From Gautieria morchelliformis (taxonomy: Eukaryota > Basidiomycota > Agaricomycetes > Gomphales > Gomphaceae), in the NCBI GenBank assembly GCA_015179125.1, contig WHVA01000526.1:1-64000 (forward strand): a stretch of DNA of 64,000 nucleotides, read 5' to 3'. Numbering within the stretch: position 1 is the stretch's first letter; each line of letters starts with the position of its first letter. The notes beneath the pieces were generated by a model. It was not told where the DNA came from and searched no databases. It saw only the letters and a list, made by a program, of their open reading frames with translations. Of the stretch, positions 55,901 through 64,000 are shown piece after piece. A program made the translations under genes and the position numbers.

Positions 55901-58900
55901 CTAGCCTTGACAGCAGACGACAACCATAAACTTTCTCTCGACACTGGATATGACTACGTTCCTCGCCCACAGTTTCGCTCCCATCCCCCGAAATTCTCGC
56001 TACCGGTTGGACATCATATCGGGTTCGTTTCAACCTCCAGATTATCGTGTGACAATCAGACTTCTAATTTTTTTTTCCAGTCATATGCAACTGTTTCAGA
56101 ATGACCGATGTCTTCTGATTGTCAGAGACGAAATCGGAAATCTCAAAGTTTTCTTAGAGCACATAGATGCTCTGGACAATGCAATCCAGAATGATCGCAC
56201 AAAATCTCAATTCAGCCACACAAAGCTGGGATCAGTTGTGAGGATCGCGGTGGATGAAGCACGTGCTTTACTCGTTATTGTGTCTTCTGATAGCAGTGTC
56301 AGTGTGTTTGCCTATCAATTCCCTGAGGTTCTTAAAAACTTTTTTTTTTCTCAGGACGGCGTTTGTCGATTGCATGTCTATCGTCTCATGGAGAACTTTG
56401 CTACGTTGGCCCTACGCGGAACGCCGATGCCTCTCTACTCGTGGCATGATAGACCACTACGAATTACCCACGCGTGTTTTGTCTCCGGAAAAGAAGAAAT
56501 ATTTCTGGTTGACGATCGAGAGGGTCGCATATATTCTTTCGTCACTCAGCAATGGCGACCGGCCACCCTGCATCTGATTCAACAGCCCTCGGCAATCTTC
56601 TCAACTCCAGACGGGGCCTGCCTTGTTGCAATTGAGCAGAACAAAGACCTATTTCGCGCTAGGCTGTATCACTGGGAATCATTTGGCTCTAACCCGGGTC
56701 TTGAGGTGGATCTTCCTGATATCCAACCAACTTCCTTCAGCATCACGTCACTGGCTCAGCGAAATGTAGTACATGCCCTGGTGCTCTCGTCAGCATGCCA
56801 TAAGTTCCAGTCCGTGTCTCTACACATTACCCGACAAAGCTCGGAGTTCATGTTCCGCCAGCAAGGTGGAAGGGACGAGTATAAAGCAAGTACACCGGCT
56901 GATACCCAGCACAACAGCCTTATTGATTGCCACCGTGATGCCTGGACTCGATTCCCCGTGGTGCCAGCGGTTTCTCGCTCCACAATTCGCATTGGAAGTC
57001 GTGCCCCAGCCTGGCTTCAGTTTGTCACAGAAGATGTCAACCTCCACCAGCGCTTTGCACTGTACTGGCGTGACATGATAACTTCATTTGAAACCAGTAC
57101 TCGTAAACCTACTGAAGGCGTGCTACAGCATTGCTTCGTCTCGGGCACATATTTTGATACGCTCTCCGGTGATTGGTGCCGAACGTCGTCCGAGTTTCAC
57201 GCTGGAGAATGGCTGGTGGAACTTCTTTCCTTAATCCCTATACAGATATGCATCACCCGCGACAACCGATTCATACCCTTGAAAGATGGTGTGTGGTCTC
57301 CGGATCTTGAACGCTCATTATTAGGAGCCGATTTGAATCAAATCGTGGAAAGTATGTGGACAGTCGTTATTTATCTATTTCAATTACGATACGCTAACCG
57401 AGATGTAAGGTCTGTCGTTTGGGTGGTATGAGAGCCTTTTTCAGTCATACTATAGGGGCAGGCAGGTGAAGGTCGTTTCATCTATGGGGCAACAGAGTGT
57501 GGGGAAATCGTACATGATGTGAGTACTTCCCTCCTGTATTAGTACCATGCTTCTCAAAGGATCGTTTAGCAATCATTTCACCGATTGTTCATTTGAAGGC
57601 AGCGCAATGAGGACGACCGAAGGATGTTGGATGTCTTGTGAAGCATATTCTCAACATTTCACCGCTATTTATTTTAATGTTCGTTTAGGCACCCCAACCG
57701 ATGAATGTCTTGTTGTTTCTCTTGACTTTGAAGGTATGGATTCTATAGAACGTTCTTCTCAGGAAGGTTTGTCATTCTTTTGGAGTCATCCATGAACTCT
57801 GGACAAGGGAATTTCTTGTCAGACACACTCCTAGTTCTATTCAACGCGGCAATCTCGAATCTCGTGAGTGTTGTCTAACCGTCATCACTTATGTTACAGC
57901 TGCACTGTTGCAGGTGCTTTTTCGCAACAATTTCGCTTTGTCACGAGACATCGCAACATCATTCCAAAGCTTCCAATCCTCGTCCCTTGTTCTAAATCCT
58001 GCTTCAAATCCGACTTTGTTCCAAGGAAAATTGGCTATCATAGTCAAGGCAAGTTGGTGTTACAGTGTACAATGCAACTGCTAATGTTCACTCTGACGTG
58101 TCATTACGCAGGACGTTATAGACTCGGACAGCAAGGAAATCGTCAAAGAGTAGGTGGACTCCCCAACATAGTCGCAGTGTGATGTAACTGTTACAGGTTC
58201 TCCGAAAAATTACACCGTATTGTGGTGAAGGAGCAGGACTCAAATTTTATCACCCGAATGCACAAAGGACAGATTACTATTATCCCGTGGCCTGTTATCG
58301 AGTCTAGCAAGTTCTATTCGATGTTTCACAATCTCAAAAAGGTTTTGTACTCTCAGCCTATCACCCATCCAGGGGCAGGAATTTTCCTCTCGACGCTGAA
58401 AACCCTAATGGCTAAGCTTAAGGTTCGCTTTATCCTTGAACCCATGAAAACCATATTCACCCCTCACATAGACGAACGACTGGGGAGCCCTAGATCGTAC
58501 GTTTTATACGGCCATGTTGTACTTGAGCTCACGTTTCCCTGGCACCGCAGAAAACTTGGGATCTTTACGAGCTCAGACGCTGGATCGTATGCTCCCCACC
58601 GCTTTCACAGTTGGCATGGCCGATGCCGAGACTCAGGAGCCATTAAAGGCCTGTTTAGTTGTAGTCAGGGTATCATGTCAGCTGAAGTTACGTTCATAGG
58701 ATATTGACAGCGACAAGGTGATACCACCGGGTGCTGATTCTAGTGCAGTTTTCTACCTGTCAAGCTACTCGCGGGATCCTGCTGATGCTTCCATAATATT
58801 GGGTGCCTTACGAAACACGTTTGCCAGTGAATACCTCCGAACGGATCCAAGATGGGTAACGGCTCTTTGTTCTCATTTCAGCGATCTTGGCGATGCGCGC

Positions 58901-61900
58901 ATCAAGCATGTTCAGGACTGGCTTGATTGTAACTCGTCTAGGTTCTCTTCACATGCTGAGATTACGGAGCTCCAACGAAAATGTCAGGATGCAATTGTCC
59001 AACTCAAGGCCGGGCTTCTGCTTTGTAAAATGCAGTGTCAGCAATGCCACCTTGTTTGCATCGAGCCGCGCCATCATTCCAAAGATCACACTTGCCATAC
59101 GGACCACACTTGCGGCAGAAGTTGTGATTTCTGTAATGAATACTGTGGCTTGCCTGCCGGGCATGACTCGAAGCATATGTAGGTCTCCTAACCGCGTGGT
59201 CTAGATGACGCTCACGTCACGCGTAGATGCATCGCGACAGCCCATCTCTGTGGCCGATCCTGCGATTTGAAGAGTAAACGTGGCTGTTTGGGGCACTGTA
59301 CCAAGGTCTGACTTTCTTTGGCTCACCTATTATTCTCTCCACTGCATGCCTAACAATAACTAAGGAAATTGATCATATCGACGATGAGCACATGTGTTCT
59401 TCCAGGAAGCATGAATGTGGGGAGGTATTACATAATTCCTTCAATCGTTTCCCTTTTACTCTATCATTGACTTTCTTTCTCAGCCATGCGCTCTTGCAGA
59501 CGTCCCTCTCCCAGCAAGTGGCCACTTCACGTGCCATGGGAGATGCGCCACTTCTTGGTGAGGAAGAAAGACGTTCTCTGACTTATCTAAAGCTACTCTT
59601 ACCCAGTGATGAGCCCCATGACCTACATGCTTGCCAAGAGAGATCATGTCCTATCTCGTGTCAACTATGTAAGAGACTCTGTTGTCTAGGCCACCTCCAT
59701 GGTCTTCAGGACAGTATTCACTTCTGCGGGTGAGTCGGACGACATTGCAACCAATATTCAAGCCTTACCACCCCACCACAGAGAATCACATTCATGCAGT
59801 GCACTATGCGCAGCTCAAGGTGCATGCGAAATTTCCACCGTACCCCTCCGTGTGGAATCCACATTTACAGGTAAACTGGAGACATTTCAATTTACCAAGG
59901 CAAGCGCTATCTTGCTGCCACGCCTGCTATCGTATGTTTTGACTTAGCTGCCTTGAACTATCAGTACTCGCAAGTTGTCAAGAGGCTTCCTTGTGGTCTC
60001 CACATCCCGGGAGGTGCCCTGGAACACGAGGGGCCTCATCAGCACAGTAAGTCACCGGATGCATTTCACTATTGTGAAGCTAGGCAAGCCGTATCGTGCT
60101 TTATTTTCTACTCCTCGCTCTGATTCATCAAAACAGATGCCCCAATTGTGATTATCTATGCACATTGCCTTACGGTGAGCAGACTGAGAAGTATATGAAT
60201 GATATTCTTACGGCAGTTGGCTAGATCATACTCAAACGATCCATGAGACATCTCATGGGAGTTGCTCTAAGACGCAGGTAAGAATCTGACACATTGAAAT
60301 GGCATAAATCATAAGCGATTTCCAGTGGGCAATTGAAGGAAGTCAAGATGCAGTGTTGGAAGTGAACGGACACAAGTACGCTGCAAATGATAGGTGAGTC
60401 GCGTGCCCCAATTGGCACAGACATTTGCGAGTGACGACACGTGTATTCTTGATCTTTAGTGGGGCCCCTTTGCTATGCAGCATGATGTGTACTGCATTTG
60501 GTCGCCACGCCCATGTGGATTATTGTAGGGCGGAAGGAACCGTGTGCGATGGACCCCAGTTACAGCACATACACGCCCGAATGCTGCCACATCCTGACAG
60601 ACCGAAAGACTACGTTTCACACGAACTCTTTTGGGAACGAACTGGTTTCCAGGGTGTGTTTTAATTGCCGATGGAGACAGTGTCTCGTTCACATCGCTCC
60701 CCGGTCTTTCTTAGATCCATACACTAGGGAAGAGCAGACAGACTTTGCGAAATGGTAAGCATCCCACCCAACCATTGATGAGTCACAATTGATGTATACC
60801 GGTGCAGCGATCATCTGTGTGGAGGTCTGATCCCTTGTCATGAAGTAAATATCTTTTACTGAACTGACTTCAAGGACCCGAACATGAAGCCAGCCAAGGG
60901 GTAGCCGCTCAGCCGTCCTATTGCACATTACCCATGTTTCACGAACCACAGCCCATCACCCAGCCTTCTTCTGTGCAGGGTTATGTTTCCACAAATGGAC
61001 ATGATTTTGCTTGCAGAAATCCATCCGTCGGGCACCAGTCGTTCCACGTGTAAGGACATTCCAAAACTGTTATTCGCCTTGTTCCTGACTTTCACCAGTA
61101 TTTTCGTGATTGATAGATCAGGGTCAATGTACAGCCGTGACAGGATACCCCATAGAGGCTCATCAGGAAACAACCGTATATGTGACCACGGATACTTGAA
61201 CAGGCTTGGTACTGTATACGCTGCTCTATACAGCTTTTGGACAGCACGCAGTGCGGCACTAACTGCTTTGGCCGGGCACGGTGGAACGCCTCCACGAAGA
61301 GATGCCTACAGCGTCATTCTATTTAACGGAGATGCAGACGTTACTATAGCCAACGACTTCATGGCTTCTCCGGACGAACTGCTAGACAGCCTGCTCCCTT
61401 ATGGACCGCAGGGTGGCACGAGTTTTGATATGGCTCTTCGAAGGGCGCACTGGGTCTTGGAAAATTATTGGAGCGATGAGAGGTGAGCGTCTCTTTTTTT
61501 CGTAGGAGTCAATTTATGAAGGAATTGTGCAGATCCCCTGTTGTTATATTCCTCTCCGACGGCGAATGCCCCGTCTCTGATGACAGCATATATGACCTCG
61601 CGCAGAAATCACTCGCGCTTGGGAAGGCGCTTGTCTTTCATTCAGTATCTTTTGGACCAGATGGATCATCATATTATCTGCGTCATATGACAGACATAGC
61701 CTCCGAGGTGCATTCTCGAGCTGCCCCAAATGTATTGGCTGCTCCTGGAGCCGGTGCTTGTTCCTACACTGAAGCGATCGACACGGTGATTTGCCGGCTA
61801 TCTCGTCTGAAATAAATCACATTACTAACGTGTCGTTGAATTCACCACAGATCAGACTTGCTGAGACATTCTTAGGTTTCGCTGCATCTTTGCAGAAACA

Positions 61901-61925
61901 ACGCGGGAGTTTGCTACGAGCATGA
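52934..61925 (+). CDS. Giant GBP/VLIG-like GTPase with Cys/His-rich region and C-terminal vWA domain, copy 2
   Basis: Paralogue of the gene at 19735-28753 with the same exon plan. The ATG is at 52934 (MSSDFPSTINPPEV). The first intron puts the 28-residue repeats (53133-53384) in frame, and all three units are intact. P-loop GQQSVGKS is at 57487-57510, G3 DFEG at 57724-57735, the Cys/His-rich region about 59.03-60.7 kb, and the vWA domain about 61.10-61.86 kb with the canonical MIDAS DRSGS from 61112 and FLSDGE. The stop is the TGA at 61923-61925. Relative to copy 1, one base is missing near 54489-54493 (GAAAAG against GAACAAG), which ends the local frame at a TGA near 54527. It is either a real break or a sequence error. 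The propeller-like part and GTPase are about 98% identical to copy 1 in protein; the vWA is only about 75%. Function unknown; by analogy to animal VLIG/GBP proteins a role in stress or defence is conceivable but unproven. Confidence 0.85.
53133..53384 (+). repeat. 84-bp tandem repeat (28 residues) in giant gene 2
   Basis: Three units start at 53133, 53217 and 53301, each exactly 84 bp. They encode MDIDKLISHDTESTLPTG and variants. Confidence 0.92.
60082..60135 (+). other. Conserved GC-AG intron in giant gene 2
   Basis: Donor GCAAGC, acceptor CAG. Removing it gives CEARCPNCDYLC, matching the copy 1 solution at 26896-26947. Confidence 0.6.
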
Positions 61926-61955
61926 TACCACTCATCTGTTCTACCGGCATACTGA

Positions 61956-62502
61956 ACTCCTTTCCTCCGTTGGCATCATTTCGTACTGGATGCGATGAGG
62001 GCTCAAAGTTAACCGTTGTATTTGTGTGCAGTGCAGCAGGCATAGTATAAATACATATGCGAGTTACTGTAATGTCAGGTGTGTACTACATATAAGAGGA
62101 TGGATCGTGGCGGTCGCCCAGATCTCAATGCAACCGATATGCAATCGAATCCCGCCATCGAGCGTGCAAGGACCATCGTTTTTATTTTATTTTGTTATTT
62201 TATTTAATCCAAATTTTGTCTTCTAGGGCCATACCCTATCACTGCTGGAACAAACCCCATGATAAATCAGTGGGACGTCCATACCCCGTTTTTGGTTGGC
62301 GCTCAGGGGTCCATGTCCACCAACCACTGACAGTACATGGACTACTTATTTGTTATGGGGCAGACATATCCTGTGCATGGTACCTGGGCCTCATTCACGC
62401 AAGATTTCTACCACACTCAAGCATCGTTTGCAAATCATTGCTGTCAAATTAATCCGCCAGAGTCAAGGAGAACGCCTAAAAATCTTGAGGCTAATAAAGT
62501 AC
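61956..62502. other. Intergenic, no gene recognised
   Basis: 3' flank of giant gene 2. It includes a T/A-rich run (62178-62225) and short open frames in several phases without family resemblance. Nothing else seen. Confidence 0.5.
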
Positions 62503-63865
62503 TTTTTTATTATTATTATTATCCATTATTATCCATTGAGTCGCATGCTCATGTAGGATATTACAGTCCACGTAGCTATCAATTGACCATGATTAGAGAG
62601 ACCAAAACATGAGCCCTAAGGCTGGGAGGTCCTAAACCGGACTAACATCCCTTGGAGAAATTAGTAGCTGTAGCGTATGTGAGTGACTAAAATAATGGGT
62701 GTGGGCATGTCCCATAACACGAGCGAAAGAGTCCGTCATAGCTCTGTCTACGTACGAAAGAGGCCTTGGAAATAATGAGGAAAATGGGACAGGTCAACGG
62801 TAGTGCGGGAAATCGGGCAGGGGAGCATGCGTGCGGGTCAGGTGTAGTGGGGAGCGTGCGGGTGGGTAAGCGTGCATGCATCATGACGAGGGCAGTATCG
62901 GCTACAACGGAGCTCTGGTGGGCATGGAATTGGGCGTGCGGGGTGAGCCAGCGAACGAAGTGTGCTACCGGATCTGCGTGAGAAATTTTAGTTAGTGTTT
63001 TCCATATGTATGGAGGGGGGGTTAGGGGCGGGTTGGGAGGGTGTGGGTGGATTGGGGAAGGGGGATGGAGGGGGGTGGGGGGAATGGGGGATGGTGGGGG
63101 TCAGCGGCTGAGGGTGGAAGCGTTTAGTAGCATTTACGTAGTCGAGCTTGTATTCTACACAGGTGGGGTCTGAGAGGAGCTTGGATAAGTTGAGCGCATC
63201 CCGCCTTAGGACATTTATCATGGGCTGGCGGTGTTGGGCGTGCGCTGTGCAGGTCAGCAGGAAGTGGCGAACAGTCTCCTTGTGCTGGCGGCATGCTGGG
63301 CATATGGGGGTATCGCTGGCTCCGACCTTGTATAGGTGTCGCTGGAGTTGGATGTGGCCCGTCCGTAGCTGTATGAGGATGCTGGACTGACGCCGTGGGA
63401 GACTGCCGGCAATCTTGCGGTAATCTGCTGACGGTGCTTTCAGGTCGATCGCATGGAATCTTTGGTACCTTGGGGATGTCGTGAACAGATGTGCTGCGGC
63501 AAGCCTTACTCATTTGTTGGGTTCCATTTTGAGTGCCGACCTGCTGTTTGGGAGGGGTGCATGCAGCTTCTCAGGGAGATCGTGCTCTGGATTGCTGTAA
63601 CCTTTTCCTGCTTCTTTCGCTTGCTCGTCGGCCTTCTCATTTCCCAGGATGCCTTTGTGACCTGGTACCCATCACACTTGGATGGGCACTCCTTGATGGC
63701 ATTTGGCTGTCTGTTGCATTTGCTGTAGGAAGTAGTCGGTGAGGTGTTGTCCCGGTCCGCTTCGTCTGCTGCTGATTGCCTTGATCGCCGCCTGGTTGTC
63801 GATGCTGACGGTGACCCCATCTAGAAATTTGTACTCCTGTAGCATAGTGGCTGCGAGGATCATCC
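62503..63865 (-). mobile_element. LINE fragment, second copy, with RNase H domain
   Basis: Minus strand. The T-rich TTTTTTATTATT start at 62503 marks the 3' tail. Coding remains include an RNase H domain (SIDNQAAIKA, then WVPGHKGILGNEKAD around 63.63-63.67 kb), the Cys/His motif (CPACRQHKETVRHFLLTC) near 63.27 kb, and the RRDALNLSKLLSDPTCVEY tail. An in-frame TGA at 63672-63674 precedes the WVPGH motif, and the frame also changes further on, so this copy is dead. Its 5' part is cut off by an LTR at 63866. RNase H followed by this Cys/His motif fits a Tad/R1/I-like fungal LINE. Confidence 0.85.
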
Positions 63866-64000
63866 TGTCATGACCGGTCTATTTCTCCTACCGCACTACC
63901 TCTATGTTCCCCCTCGTCACTCCCTAGCATCGTCGCCAGAGTTCGCCGCACCCACCGACCACTCCCCCTCCACGTCCACTCTATCCACTGTTCGCCCCAT
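63866..64000 (+). repeat. LTR start (family of block G), runs off the window
   Basis: TGTCATGACCGGTCTATTTC onward is about 91% identical to the minus strand of 31668-31534. It interrupts the LINE. Whether it is a solo LTR or the left end of a full element cannot be seen. Confidence 0.7.

Larger units (their letters stand above)
50470..61955 (+). repeat. Segmental duplication, copy 2
   Basis: Same orientation as 18601-28780. It is about 1.3 kb longer because two blocks upstream of the gene (about 51302-51898 and 52044-52734) have no counterpart in copy 1. The left edge abuts gypsy E's integrase region. Confidence 0.92.

Noticed and set aside
1-64000. CRISPR arrays, rRNA, tRNA genes or bacterial operons
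   Set aside because: No regularly spaced repeats or conserved RNA cores were seen, and the gene structures are clearly fungal.

Overview
The window looks like nuclear DNA of a wood-decay basidiomycete (Agaricomycetes). The evidence is a class II secreted peroxidase of the manganese-peroxidase type, intron-dense genes with introns of about 45-75 nt and fungal splice signals, and many Ty1/copia, Ty3/gypsy and non-LTR elements. No bacterial features, CRISPR array, rRNA or tRNA gene were recognised.

Layout. (1) 0.7-2.1 kb, minus strand: a manganese-peroxidase gene in five exons with one apparent 1-nt frameshift. (2) 3.36-8.34 kb: copia element A with two LTRs and a 5-bp target duplication. (3) 11.4-17.3 kb, minus strand: a long hydantoinase/5-oxoprolinase gene (HyuA fused to HyuB) with many short introns. 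(4) 18.6-28.8 kb and 50.5-61.9 kb: two direct copies of a segmental duplication. Each carries one giant gene for a GBP/VLIG-like large GTPase joined to a long Cys/His-rich region and a C-terminal von Willebrand factor A (vWA) domain. (5) 29.6-50.5 kb: a retroelement graveyard between the two copies. It holds a copia fragment (B), a solo-LTR-like block (G), a decayed gypsy element (D, minus) with a young copia element (C) nested inside it, gag remains of another gypsy (F, minus), and a decayed gypsy (E, plus) interrupted by an AT-rich insertion and a 5'-truncated LINE. (6) 62.5-64 kb: a second LINE of the same family, cut by an LTR that runs off the window.

The most interesting content is the pair of giant GTPase-vWA genes. 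Their architecture is legible and shared by both copies. Their divergence is strongly uneven: the middle of the protein is almost identical, while a segment upstream of the GTPase and the vWA domain differ at roughly a quarter to a third of residues. Each copy also has one frame-changing indel relative to the other. The second copy begins exactly where gypsy E's integrase region stops, so the junction records how the duplicated block came to sit there.

The remaining unique DNA (0-0.7, 2.1-3.4, 8.3-11.4, 17.3-18.6, 28.8-29.6 and 61.9-62.5 kb) has no gene I could support. It does contain several clean inverted repeats, listed below.
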